A stretch of DNA of 64,000 bases, taken from contig CAZSSH010000010.1 in NCBI GenBank assembly GCA_964609825.1, positions 496,001 to 560,000 of the forward strand, written 5' to 3'. The notes under the pieces were generated by a model. The model was given only the letters and a program-made list of their open reading frames with translations. It was not told the DNA's origin and ran no database searches. The position numbers and the translations under genes are program-made. Below, piece by piece: positions 34,955 through 43,668 of the stretch. Position 1 is the stretch's first letter, and the number at the start of each line of letters is the position of its first letter. The stretch comes from CAZSSH01 sp964609825. Its GTDB lineage: Bacteria; Verrucomicrobiota; Lentisphaeria; Victivallales; Victivallaceae.

Positions 34955-36124
34955 ATGAAAGTAAGATTTCAAAAAGAGTATGACGTTGTAATCGCCGGGG
35001 GCGGAGTGGCCGGTGTGGCCGCCGCGCTGGCCGCCTCCCGCAACAATCTCAAAGTCGCGCTGGTTGAAAAAACCGTATTTTGGGGCGGCCTTGCCACCTC
35101 CGGGATGATTCTCATTTATTTGCCATTGTGCGACGGCAACGGCACGCAGGTGACTTACGGCATCTCCGAGGAGCTCCTGAAATCTTCGATCCAATACGGC
35201 CCCGGCAAAATTCCCGCCGGTTGGACCACCGGCAAAAATCTGGCCGAGGAGGCACGCTACCGGGTGATTTTTTCGCCCGCGTCGTTTGTACTGGCCATGG
35301 ATGAATTGCTGCAATCGGCCAAAGTTGATATATGGCTCGACAGCCAGATCATTGATGTCAAAAAAGACAACAACCGGATTGCCGCCGTTTACGTCGCCAA
35401 CAAAAGCGGCATCGGAGAATTGACCGCCAAAACCTTTGTCGACGCCACCGGCGATGCCGATTTGGCATGGTTTGCCGGAGCCGATTGCCCGACCGGCAAT
35501 AATGCGATTGCCTTTTGGTCGATCCAATACGACAAAGGCAATACCAATCTCGGGGAAAACGTCGCCCTCAACGCTTGGGGATTCAGCTCCGATCCGGAGC
35601 ATTACGGGCCGGGCATCAACGGCAAAATGGTCACCCGTTTCATCACCGAAGGGCGCATCAAATATCTGGAGCGTCTCAAAGCCGCCTACGCCAAAGGGCG
35701 CGCCCGCGAGGATTATTACCCGCTGGTCATTCCCGCGATGGCCGAGTTTCGTCATACCCGCCGGATCAACGGCGAATTCACCCTCCAAAGCGACATGCAG
35801 TGGCAGGAGTTTGAGGACTCCGTCGGGGTGGTGGCAGACTGGCGCGTGAGCGGCAAAGTCTGGGAGATTCCGTACCGCTCGCTGATCACCAAAGATGTTC
35901 CCAATCTGGTTGCCGCCGGGCGCTGCATCTCGTCCTCCGGCGACGCGTGGGAAGTCACCCGGGTGATTCAGGCGGCGGCGCTGACCGGCGAAGCGGCCGG
36001 ACTGGCCGCGGTCGAAGCGGAGAGCTCCGGTTGCGATGTTTTGGACGCCAAATATCAGCATGTGCAGCAGCGCATGGCGGCCGCCGGCAATCAGGTACGA
36101 ATCAAAAATATCTACAAAAATTGA
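34955..36124 (+). CDS. FAD-dependent oxidoreductase (FAD_oxidored type)
   Basis: A 389-aa flavoprotein: FAD-binding fold YDVVIAGGGVAGVAAALAASR, the FWGGLATSGM segment typical of the FAD-dependent oxidoreductase family PF12831, and the closing motif NLVAAGRCISSSGDAWEVTR. Such proteins are frequent beside carbohydrate genes in planctomycetes and Lentisphaerota, but their substrates are unknown. AAGGA lies 11 bases before the ATG. The gene starts 14 bases after the CobS-like gene, so it may be the last gene of the lipid operon; a role in modifying the lipid would be pure inference. Confidence 0.75.
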   Translation: MKVRFQKEYDVVIAGGGVAGVAAALAASRNNLKVALVEKTVFWGGLATSGMILIYLPLCDGNGTQVTYGISEELLKSSIQYGPGKIPAGWTTGKNLAEEARYRVIFSPASFVLAMDELLQSAKVDIWLDSQIIDVKKDNNRIAAVYVANKSGIGELTAKTFVDATGDADLAWFAGADCPTGNNAIAFWSIQYDKGNTNLGENVALNAWGFSSDPEHYGPGINGKMVTRFITEGRIKYLERLKAAYAKGRAREDYYPLVIPAMAEFRHTRRINGEFTLQSDMQWQEFEDSVGVVADWRVSGKVWEIPYRSLITKDVPNLVAAGRCISSSGDAWEVTRVIQAAALTGEAAGLAAVEAESSGCDVLDAKYQHVQQRMAAAGNQVRIKNIYKN

Positions 36125-36131
36125 TATAAAA

Positions 36132-36154
36132 ACCGAAATGCATTTGCATTCGGT
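36132..36154. other. Hairpin after the FAD oxidoreductase gene
   Basis: ACCGAAATGCA (36132-36142) pairs with TGCATTCGGT (36145-36154) with one bulged A. In plus direction it is followed by A, not T, so it is not a classical terminator for the upstream operon. Confidence 0.4.
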
Positions 36155-36190
36155 AAAAAACAAGCTACATTTATAAGAGGAATGCGCGCC

Positions 36191-36278
36191 TCCGATGGTA
36201 TCATTGTCGGCGCCTTTTTCATGCCCGGTGACGGGCGGAGTTTTTTTTAAGTTGTTATCATTCGTCCGATGATATCAT
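36191..36278. promoter_or_regulatory. Two similar 14-base sites before the HU/IHF gene
   Basis: TCCGATGGTATCAT (36191-36204) and TCCGATGATATCAT (36265-36278) differ by one base; the second contains the perfect palindrome GATGATATCATC. They could be binding sites controlling the nucleoid-protein gene. No clear -35/-10 pair was found here. Confidence 0.3.
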
Positions 36279-36358
36279 CCTATACAGATCGGTACGGGAG
36301 TAAATTTGCCTGGCCAATCTACGTCGTCATTAAAAAAATTTCAGGGAGAGAAATTAAA

Positions 36359-36646
36359 ATGTCATTGACAAAAAGAGAGATAGCGTTGCGCGTAGCGGAT
36401 AAACTTGGGATCATTCAGCCGGATGCTCAGGAGGCGGTGCAAGCCACCATCGATATTATTTGTGAAGAGTTGGCCAAAGGCGGCCACATTGAGTTGCGCG
36501 GATTCGGTGTATTCGAAGTTGCCGAGCGCAAAAGCCGGGTTGGCCGCAACCCCAATAACCCCAAGAGTCAGGTGATGATCCCGGCTCGCAAAGTGATCAA
36601 GTTTCGCGCCGGTAAAGAGTTGGCGGCCGCGGTCAAGGACCTGTAA
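36359..36646 (+). CDS. HU/IHF-family DNA-binding protein
   Basis: A 95-aa nucleoid protein with the HU/IHF fold: N-terminal helices (LTKREIALRVADKLG), the GFGVFEVAERKSRVGRNP segment that begins the DNA-binding arms, and IPARKVIKFRAGKEL at the end. It bends and packs DNA as a dimer. I use the ATG at 36359, preceded by GGGAGAG; the longer frame from 36269 adds residues absent from the family. It is a single gene bounded by a strong terminator. It cannot be told from sequence alone whether it is an HU or an IHF subunit. Confidence 0.9.
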   Translation: MSLTKREIALRVADKLGIIQPDAQEAVQATIDIICEELAKGGHIELRGFGVFEVAERKSRVGRNPNNPKSQVMIPARKVIKFRAGKELAAAVKDL

Positions 36647-36677
36647 AGCGTCCGAAACTGAATTCATCGGACGACAT

Positions 36678-36710
36678 AAAGGCTGTATTTTGAGGATACA
36701 GCCTTTTTTT
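36678..36710 (+). terminator. Rho-independent terminator after the HU/IHF gene
   Basis: AAAGGCTGTAT (36678-36688) with ATACAGCCTTT (36696-36706), a 7-base loop, then T to 36710. Confidence 0.9.
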
Positions 36711-36724
36711 GTGCCCCCCGATGG

Positions 36725-38047
36725 TCAATCGGCGGAGTCTTTTAACGACTTGATCAACGGATAGATCAAGTACTCAATGATACTGCGTTTGCCGGTCTTG
36801 ATCTCGGCCACGGCCTCCATTCCGGGGGTAAGCTTGAGATTGGCGGGGACCCGTTTCAACTGGCCGCTGACTGAGATACGCAGCTGATAATAACTCTTGG
36901 CTCCGCTCATACTCGGGTATTCCCGGTTGTTTTGAAAGGTGTCCTCGGAGACGGTCCGCACCGTACCCTCCAATGTTCCGTATTTTTGAAACGGAAACGA
37001 CGAGAGCTTGATCCGGGCAGGGGAGCCGACGGCAACTTTGGCAATATCCTGCGGCAGCACCTCCGCCTCCAGCTCAATCTTGCCCGACAACGGCACCAGT
37101 GTGATCAGTGACTCGGCCTCGCGCACCGCCGAGCCGCGCGAAAAATTGGCAACTTCATGCACAATCGCATCGCAGGGTGCGCGCAAATAGACATATGAAT
37201 TGGTGTTTTCCTCTCGTTGCAAGACTTTGGTATTGGCGACCAACTCCTTGTGAATTTTGACCAACTCCTCGGCCACACTGTTGCGCCATTCCTCGACAAA
37301 GGAATTTTTGCTGGCGATCGAGCTTTGGATCTGGTGCGAATTCTCCAATAATGAGTTTTTGAGCTTGTCAACCTCGGCCTCCAGCTGCATCCGGTCAATC
37401 GAGTATTGGAGCATTTCTTTTAAGGAGCCCGCCTCTTTTTGGTGCAGATCGATAAACATTTTTTCGATTTCCCGGCTGGCTTTGAGTCGCTGCTGCTGGA
37501 TGGCGAGATTGTCCTCCGTGCCTTTTTGCGCGGCGTCAAGCTGCTTTAACGAGTAATCAAAATAACGGATTTTTTCCTTAAAATAATTTTGCCGCTCTTT
37601 AAAAATTTGCGATTGCATCACCGTTTCGGGAGTTTGAACGGCGGGGGTATAATCGCGGCTGTTAAACTCGGCCACGAGCCGCTCAAACTGAGCGGTCAGA
37701 TTTTTGATCTCATTGTTGAGCCGTTCAATTTCAGCTTGGTTGATTTCCTGGTCAAAAGTGACCAATATCTGATCTTTTTTGACAATTTCGCCGATTTTGA
37801 CATTGATCTCCTTGATGACCGAGCGCTCCAAGGGGCGCATAATAATATTGGGGGTGTCATAAATAAGCTTGCCGGGCGCATTGACAATGATGTCAACCTG
37901 GTACCAAAAGCCGACCGCCACGGTTAAAATCACCAGTGCCAGTGAAGCACATACGCTGTAACGCAGCATGCCGGGCAGCTGCTCCTCTTTGATTTCCTGC
38001 GCGGAGGGCTGAAACTCGATGGCTTCCTTGCTCAATTTGTTTTTCAT
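36725..38047 (-). CDS. HlyD-family membrane fusion protein of a type I secretion system
   Basis: A 440-aa adaptor: cytoplasmic N-terminus, one membrane helix (about 29-50), a split lipoyl domain (IIMRPLERSVIKEINVKIGEIVKKDQ... and ...YVYLRAPCDAIVHEVANF), a long coiled-coil hairpin between them (about 110-280), and a beta-barrel toward the C-terminus. It should link the inner-membrane ABC exporter to an outer-membrane channel. Its start overlaps the exporter gene by 4 bases. No TolC-like gene and no obvious RTX-type substrate lie in the window. Confidence 0.85.
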   Translation of the reverse strand: MKNKLSKEAIEFQPSAQEIKEEQLPGMLRYSVCASLALVILTVAVGFWYQVDIIVNAPGKLIYDTPNIIMRPLERSVIKEINVKIGEIVKKDQILVTFDQEINQAEIERLNNEIKNLTAQFERLVAEFNSRDYTPAVQTPETVMQSQIFKERQNYFKEKIRYFDYSLKQLDAAQKGTEDNLAIQQQRLKASREIEKMFIDLHQKEAGSLKEMLQYSIDRMQLEAEVDKLKNSLLENSHQIQSSIASKNSFVEEWRNSVAEELVKIHKELVANTKVLQREENTNSYVYLRAPCDAIVHEVANFSRGSAVREAESLITLVPLSGKIELEAEVLPQDIAKVAVGSPARIKLSSFPFQKYGTLEGTVRTVSEDTFQNNREYPSMSGAKSYYQLRISVSGQLKRVPANLKLTPGMEAVAEIKTGKRSIIEYLIYPLIKSLKDSAD

Positions 38048-40596
38048 TTGGCCAGATTCCTCTCCATTTGCTGGTGCCAGAAATCATGGTAAATCCCGGG
38101 ACGGGAGACCAACTCGCGGTGTCCGGCATAATCGGTTTTGATCCCCTGATCAAGCACTAAAATCCGGTCGCTTCCGCTGACAATGCTCAACCGGTGCGAA
38201 ATAATCAATACCGTCCGGTTGCGGCAAATCTGCGGCAAATTGGTCTGGATCACATTTTCGCTGTCCGGGTCAAGCGCGCTGGTGGCTTCGTCAAAGATCA
38301 AAATCGGCGGATCGGCCAACAAGGCGCGGGCAATCGCGAGGCGCTGTTTTTGGCCGCCGGAGAGATTGGATGCATTTTCCTCAAGCACGGTATCGTACCC
38401 CTTGACCAGATTTTGGATAAACTCATCCGCTCCGGCGATTTTGGCAACCCGGATGATCTCTTCCATTGCAGCGGTGGGCTTGGATAAACTGATGTTTTCG
38501 CGCACGGTGCCGTTAAAAAAATAATTCTCTTGCAGCACGACTCCAATGTTACTCCTGAGATGGGATTTATTGAGTGAGCTGAGCTCGGCTCCGTTGATTT
38601 TGATCGAGCCCTGCCGGATCGGATACAGCCCCTGCAAGAGTTTGGTGAGGGTGGTTTTTCCCGAGCCTGAACGGCCGACAATCCCGACGACCGAGCCGAC
38701 CGGAAACTCGACCGACAGCTCCTTAATCACATCCGGGCCGTCCTGATCGTAGCGGAAGGTCACGCGGTCAAAGATGATATTGCCGTTAAGCGGACGAACA
38801 AGTCCGGTGTCATTGGCCTCGTCCTGCGTATTCATGACCTGACCGAGCATTTGCACCGAAATGGCGACTTGCTGATATTCGTGAATCAGCCCGACCGCCT
38901 TGACCAAGGGGCCGCTGACACGGTTGGAGAGCATCTGAAAGGCGATCAATGCGCCGATGGTTATCACGTTGTCAAACACATAAATCGACCCGAGCCAAAT
39001 AATGGTAATGGTCATTAGCATCTCCAGCATCTGACTTAAGGTCCGCGCCGTCATCGATATTTTGCCGACCCGGAAATAGGCGTGGATGGCGCCGGCGGTG
39101 GTTTCATCCCAGCGCTTTTCCTGTACCGGCTCAAGGGCCAGCGACTTGATGGTGCGGACGCCCTGCAATGACTCCAAAAGCATCCCCTGTCGTTTGCCCT
39201 CGGCCCGGTAAAGATCATTGAGCCGCCGTTGAAACGGCCGGATCATACCGGCAATGATGGCCGCAATCAAGAGCGAGTAGCCAAAGACGACCAAGGTCAG
39301 ATTGACGCTGTACATCAGCAAAAATGGAATAAAAACAACCAACGAGAGCATGTCAAGCAAGGTAAAAAACAAGCTGCCGGATAAAAAGCCGCGGATTTTT
39401 TCCGTCTGCTGCATGTGTTTCAATAAAATACCAGACGGCACTTTCTCAAAAAAGCCGATCGGCAGACGCATCAAATGGGCAAACGTGCGCGTAGCGGTCG
39501 AGATATCGATTTTGTTGGTCGCAAACAGCAAAAAGTAGTTGCGCAAATACTCCAGAAAACCGTTAAAGACAATCGCACAGACAATCCCGATGCCGAGCAC
39601 GTTTACGGTATTGACCGAGCGGTTAAACAATACTTTATCCACCACGATCTGGAAAAAGAGCGGTACAATGAGTGCAACCAGGGTAATCATAAAGACGGTG
39701 AGCGCAATTTGCCCGAAGATCCCCTTGAGCTTTAAAAACTCGGGGATGAACCACAGGAGGCCGAAGGGTTGATCTTCGTCACTGATTCTGATTCTCTTGT
39801 TGGCTGCAATCACTTCCCCGGTAAACGTCTCGTCAAATTGCGCCATGCTGATAAAATGAAACTGCTGCTCGGGTTGCGCGGGGTCAAGGATGGCGATATT
39901 GGGCTCGGTTTCTTTTTGGTGTTGGAGACCGCAGACAATCGCATATTTGCCGTCGCGCTTGCGGCCGAGCAGCGGAAAATGTTTACATTTGGGCAACTTG
40001 CCTGCCGCCATGTGATTTTTTCTGATCTTGAGTCCGGCATCCTTGACCAGCATGGCGGCAAGGTTGTCCATCCCGGGCTCGACATCACAAGTGAGTTGGT
40101 GCGCGGCCAAAAGCTGCCGCATCTCCAAAGGTATTTTAAAGTGATTCGCGAGAGCGCAGACGCAAAAGAGCCCGCTGTTTTCGCGCGGGTCAAGCTGATG
40201 CAGCGCATCAAAAACATAAATACTTTTGCCGATTTTGGGCAACAGCCGGTCGTTGGGCACCTGGATGATTTTTTGACTGTCCTCAACGAGCGGGTCAAAG
40301 ATCAGACTCATCGCTTTTCCGTCCTGCAGAGAAACGGTGTTGACGAGACAAATCCAGTTGCCGTTGTCAAGCAAAGCGAGGGCGGGACCGCGATATTTGC
40401 CAATCTCACCCAAGTTATCCACGCGGCGCATCTTGACATTGTAGTGCTCGGCCAGTGACTTAAGCGCCGCATCCGGGTCGTCCATATACTGTTGTTTGAG
40501 CTCATCGGTGATCAGACTCTCAAAAGTGAAATCCGCTTTGAGTCCGGCGACGATGGTCTGCAGACAATCCAGACCGGTGGCGTTGAATTCATTCAT
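38044..40596 (-). CDS. Type I secretion ABC exporter with two tandem C39-like domains
   Basis: An 850-aa HlyB-type exporter. The membrane domain lies at about residues 290-560 and the ATPase is complete: Walker A GRSGSGKTT (near 642), signature LSGGQKQR (near 745), Walker B LIFDEATSALD (near 769). The front differs from HlyB in carrying two successive C39-like regions, about 1-133 and 136-270. Both lack the Cys peptidase triad; the second reads NSGLFCVCAL where HlyB has DYGLYAL, so it is a substrate-binding C39-like domain, not a protease. An in-frame TTG precedes the ATG at 40596. It overlaps the adaptor gene by 4 bases. Confidence 0.85.
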   Translation of the reverse strand: MNEFNATGLDCLQTIVAGLKADFTFESLITDELKQQYMDDPDAALKSLAEHYNVKMRRVDNLGEIGKYRGPALALLDNGNWICLVNTVSLQDGKAMSLIFDPLVEDSQKIIQVPNDRLLPKIGKSIYVFDALHQLDPRENSGLFCVCALANHFKIPLEMRQLLAAHQLTCDVEPGMDNLAAMLVKDAGLKIRKNHMAAGKLPKCKHFPLLGRKRDGKYAIVCGLQHQKETEPNIAILDPAQPEQQFHFISMAQFDETFTGEVIAANKRIRISDEDQPFGLLWFIPEFLKLKGIFGQIALTVFMITLVALIVPLFFQIVVDKVLFNRSVNTVNVLGIGIVCAIVFNGFLEYLRNYFLLFATNKIDISTATRTFAHLMRLPIGFFEKVPSGILLKHMQQTEKIRGFLSGSLFFTLLDMLSLVVFIPFLLMYSVNLTLVVFGYSLLIAAIIAGMIRPFQRRLNDLYRAEGKRQGMLLESLQGVRTIKSLALEPVQEKRWDETTAGAIHAYFRVGKISMTARTLSQMLEMLMTITIIWLGSIYVFDNVITIGALIAFQMLSNRVSGPLVKAVGLIHEYQQVAISVQMLGQVMNTQDEANDTGLVRPLNGNIIFDRVTFRYDQDGPDVIKELSVEFPVGSVVGIVGRSGSGKTTLTKLLQGLYPIRQGSIKINGAELSSLNKSHLRSNIGVVLQENYFFNGTVRENISLSKPTAAMEEIIRVAKIAGADEFIQNLVKGYDTVLEENASNLSGGQKQRLAIARALLADPPILIFDEATSALDPDSENVIQTNLPQICRNRTVLIISHRLSIVSGSDRILVLDQGIKTDYAGHRELVSRPGIYHDFWHQQMERNLAK

Positions 40597-40660
40597 CAAA
40601 TATCAGATCCTTGGCCTGCAGCATCCGTGCGGCAGGCGGTGATTTGGGCATGTTAAGCGG

Positions 40661-42703
40661 CTATTTGAGTGAAACCTTGGCCTTTTCGATCACCAGCAGC
40701 GAGGACTCTAAATCCTCCGACGGGAGAATCCCGATCCGGAAATACTCCTCAATGAGATCATTGGGGTCAATTTTTACTTTTTTGACCGTCACCGGCCCGA
40801 CGGCAAAGTTGCCGGCAATGGCAGCGGCCAACTCGGCGGCCAGGGCATCGGCGCTGTCGGGTTGCTTCTTGGGTTCGCCGCCGGCAAGTTTCTCCAATTC
40901 TTCGCAAATGCGCTTGACGTTTTTGCGGTTTTCCTCCAATTGTTTTTCCAATTTGCGGCAACACTTTTCGTCATTGCCGCAGAGAAGCTTGACCGCGTTG
41001 TCCAGCCCGGCGAACATGGAGAGATCGAGATTGGCGATTGCCGAAAGGTCAAGGGAGCGGTCCAGTAAAAACTGCTCATAGTGCCGGGCAACGGTCTCGG
41101 CGTGATTTTTGTAAATCGCCAGCTTGTCGGCGTTGAATTTGCGTTTTTCCTCGGCCAAACGGCGCTCAAAAGCCTGCGACGCCTTGTCTTCGAGGTCACT
41201 CAAATGGTGGCAATTAAGCTCACGAAGCTGCCCCTTGAGCTCACGGTAGCGGCGGCTCGCAGCGGTGACGTCGGAGAACTCATGTGCCATGGCGGCGATT
41301 TCGTCAATCAGCTGCCGGGCGGATTGCTCCTTGCCGGCGATGGCTTCGCGCTTGGCCTGAAAGAATTTATCGAGCAAGGCGTTGAACTGACCCGAGAGCT
41401 CGGCTTCCGCCTTGCCCGCAAAGGGCAGCGCCTGATAATCGTTGCGGAGCAAACGCGCCTGTCTCACGGCGGCTTCGGCCGGGAGCTCAAAGAGCTTGGC
41501 TGCTTTGTCAATGAGTTCGCGTTTGCGCTCGACGATTTCTTTAAAGTATTGGTTGCGCTCCTCAAAGTAAGCGTTGCGCGCTTGAAAAAAGCGGTCGGCC
41601 GCAGCTCGGAAAGCGGCGTATAAGGGTTTCTCCTGCGAGCCGGCATTGGGAATATTTTTCCACTCATTTTGGAGTTGGCGGAATTTCTCGGAGCCTTCAT
41701 TCCAATTGGTGAGCGTGGCGACCTCTTCGGCGAGGCGGCAAAGCTCCTGTTTTTGGGCCGCGGCCTGTTTTTGGGCGGTACGTAAATTGGCAAAGTATTC
41801 GTCGACTTTTTGCTGAAGCTTGCGCGTAAGCTCGAGGTACCGGGGATTGATCTCGTCAAATTTTTCCTTGGGTACAGCGCCCAGCGTTTTCCACCGCTCG
41901 CGGATCAGATTAAGCTCTTTGGCAATCTGCGGATAATTGGGGGACTCCTGCTCCAACATTTTGTCAAGGCGGCTGCAAATGTCAAGCTTTAAGGTATAGC
42001 TCTCCCAACGGGCAAGATCCATGGTTTCATAATGCTGCGCAAGCTTGACGGCCGCCTGATGATGAATTTTGCCGAAACGGTCGGCGACTGCGGCGGGGAC
42101 GTCGGTCAAGGCGCGGTACTCATTCTCAATTTGCGTCTTTTTGGTCTTTAAGGCATCAATATTGTCGCCGTTGACCAATGCCTCCAATTCGGCGATGAAT
42201 TTTTCGACCAAGGCATTTTTGGCGTCACCGGCGCTTTTTTCGGCCTCTATTTTTTGTTTGGCAAGCTGATAATTTTGCTCAAACTCAGCGGCAAAATCAG
42301 GGGTGGCGCTCAAATGCGATACGGCATTGTGCCAACGTTTGGCCAAGGCGTCAACCGCACTGGCGTACTTCAAGAGCTGCGGCATGGCGTCATATCTTTT
42401 GATTTCCTCAAGACACTCGGCAGCATCCTGCGCCAACGCGGTTTCGCGGCGGCGGCGCTCCTCAACCTCCTTGTGGGCATTTTCGGCAGCGACGACCGCA
42501 TGGGCGTAGCGTTTGTTGAGAATCTCCGCATACTCATCGGGGAGGGGCGCGAGCTGCGCATACTCTGCCTTGAGCCCGGAGAGTTCGGCAAGATAATCAC
42601 TCGCGCCGGATTGGGGCAAATTTTCGATTTTGGCGCACAAGGCCTCATATTGGTGCAGTGATTTGACCAACTCGTCCGACATGTTGTAACTTTCTTGACT
42701 CAT
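40661..42703 (-). CDS. DUF349-repeat coiled-coil protein
   Basis: A 680-aa cytoplasmic protein, almost entirely helical, rich in Glu, Lys and Ala. DUF349-type units are visible (for example LNLIRERWKTLGAVPKEKFDEINPRYLEL and FRQLQNEWKNIPNAG...FRAAADRFFQARNAYFEE). DUF349 proteins occur across Bacteroidetes and Gammaproteobacteria with poorly known roles, some linked to stress response or the cell surface. It lies 64 bases upstream of the exporter gene on the same strand and may be co-transcribed; a functional link to type I secretion is inference only. A consensus promoter precedes it. Confidence 0.7.
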   Translation of the reverse strand: MSQESYNMSDELVKSLHQYEALCAKIENLPQSGASDYLAELSGLKAEYAQLAPLPDEYAEILNKRYAHAVVAAENAHKEVEERRRRETALAQDAAECLEEIKRYDAMPQLLKYASAVDALAKRWHNAVSHLSATPDFAAEFEQNYQLAKQKIEAEKSAGDAKNALVEKFIAELEALVNGDNIDALKTKKTQIENEYRALTDVPAAVADRFGKIHHQAAVKLAQHYETMDLARWESYTLKLDICSRLDKMLEQESPNYPQIAKELNLIRERWKTLGAVPKEKFDEINPRYLELTRKLQQKVDEYFANLRTAQKQAAAQKQELCRLAEEVATLTNWNEGSEKFRQLQNEWKNIPNAGSQEKPLYAAFRAAADRFFQARNAYFEERNQYFKEIVERKRELIDKAAKLFELPAEAAVRQARLLRNDYQALPFAGKAEAELSGQFNALLDKFFQAKREAIAGKEQSARQLIDEIAAMAHEFSDVTAASRRYRELKGQLRELNCHHLSDLEDKASQAFERRLAEEKRKFNADKLAIYKNHAETVARHYEQFLLDRSLDLSAIANLDLSMFAGLDNAVKLLCGNDEKCCRKLEKQLEENRKNVKRICEELEKLAGGEPKKQPDSADALAAELAAAIAGNFAVGPVTVKKVKIDPNDLIEEYFRIGILPSEDLESSLLVIEKAKVSLK

Positions 42704-42747
42704 AGATAAAATGATCTCCGGAGCTTACGTTCATCTTGTCAAAGCAT

Positions 42748-42776
42748 ATTATATCACGTTTTTATTTTTTTTACAA
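42748..42776 (-). promoter_or_regulatory. Sigma-70 promoter for the DUF349/secretion operon
   Basis: On the minus strand: TTGTAA (42771-42776), a 17-base A/T-rich spacer, TATAAT (42748-42753). Divergent from the fpg promoter. Confidence 0.65.
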
Positions 42777-42795
42777 TAAAATACAGGGAAATTTA

Positions 42796-42824
42796 TTGAA
42801 AAAAATACAATATTATGCTAATTT
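42796..42824 (+). promoter_or_regulatory. Sigma-70-type promoter for fpg
   Basis: TTGAAA (42796-42801), a 17-base spacer, TAATTT (42819-42824), then GAGGAGG before the ATG at 42844. Confidence 0.6.
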
Positions 42825-42843
42825 AATGCGAGGAGGACATACT

Positions 42844-43668
42844 ATGCCGGAGCTGCCGGAGGCCGAAACCATTAAAAATTCACTGGCGCGGGTGATGACC
42901 GGGCGCAAAATCGAGTCCGTGGAGGTCTTTTCGCCCGCCATGCGCGAGCCGTTGACGCCGCTGTTATCCGCCGACTTGGCGGGGCGCACCATCGTCGACT
43001 TTTACCGGCGCGGCCGTTATGTGGTGGCGGTGCTGGACGACGGGCGCGGACTTTTGATGCACTTTGGCATGTCGGGGGTTGTCCGGGTGGAGCCGTTACA
43101 GACGGTCCGCCGCAAGCACGAGCATGTTTTTTTGCATTTGTCGGGCAATCTGGTGTTTAAATTTGAGTGTACAAGGCGCTTCAGCGTCCTCAAGGTGGTA
43201 CCTGACGCATATAACGTCGCGGATTTTGCCGACTTCGGCGTAGAGCCCTTGAGCGATGATTTCAATCCCGGGTATTTGTATCAATTGTCCCGCCGCCGCC
43301 ACTGTCCGGTCAAATCGCTCATCATGGATAATTATGCGGTGACCGGGGTCGGCAATATTTACGCCGCCGAGTCGCTGTTTGCCGCCAAAATTCACCCGTT
43401 GCGCCGCGCCGATACCCTGACACATAAGGAGTGCGAGCGGCTTTGCCGTGAAATCAAACGGATTTTGACGCAGGCGATTATTTGCGGGGGTACTTCCGTT
43501 TCAGATTTTTTAGATGTTGACGGGAGTGAGGGAAAGTTTACGCAGGAGCTCAAAGTTTACGGACAGGCCAAAGCGCCTTGCCCGGAGTGCGGCGCTCTGA
43601 TCCAAAATGTCCGCATCGGCGGCAGAAGTTCCTTTTTTTGCCCGGTTTGCCAAAAGGAGAAGAAATGA
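42844..43668 (+). CDS. mutM: Formamidopyrimidine-DNA glycosylase (Fpg/MutM)
   Basis: A 274-aa base-excision repair enzyme for oxidised purines. It has the catalytic N-terminal Pro2-Glu3 (MPELPEAET), the helix-two-turn-helix VGNIYAAESLFAAKIHP, and the C-terminal zinc finger (CPECG...FFCPVCQ) with Arg in the beta loop. The ATG at 42844 is fixed by the required Pro2 and by GAGGAGG. Two conserved motifs differ: the active-site Lys of RR(A/G)KY is Arg (RRGRYV), and DPRRF reads CTRRF. These may alter damage preference. The stop overlaps the start of the next gene by 4 bases. Confidence 0.9.
   Translation: MPELPEAETIKNSLARVMTGRKIESVEVFSPAMREPLTPLLSADLAGRTIVDFYRRGRYVVAVLDDGRGLLMHFGMSGVVRVEPLQTVRRKHEHVFLHLSGNLVFKFECTRRFSVLKVVPDAYNVADFADFGVEPLSDDFNPGYLYQLSRRRHCPVKSLIMDNYAVTGVGNIYAAESLFAAKIHPLRRADTLTHKECERLCREIKRILTQAIICGGTSVSDFLDVDGSEGKFTQELKVYGQAKAPCPECGALIQNVRIGGRSSFFCPVCQKEKK

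Noticed and set aside
36132..36154. Hairpin read as a terminator of the lipid operon
   Set aside because: It is followed by A, not T, on the plus strand, so it lacks the mark of a rho-independent terminator in that direction.
34841..36163. A 440-codon open frame on the minus strand opposite the FAD oxidoreductase
   Set aside because: Shadow frame of a real flavoprotein gene; no independent support.
36269..36358. N-terminal extension of the HU/IHF protein by 30 codons
   Set aside because: HU/IHF proteins start at the SLTKRE-type helix; the ATG at 36359 has a Shine-Dalgarno and the extension crosses a likely regulatory site.
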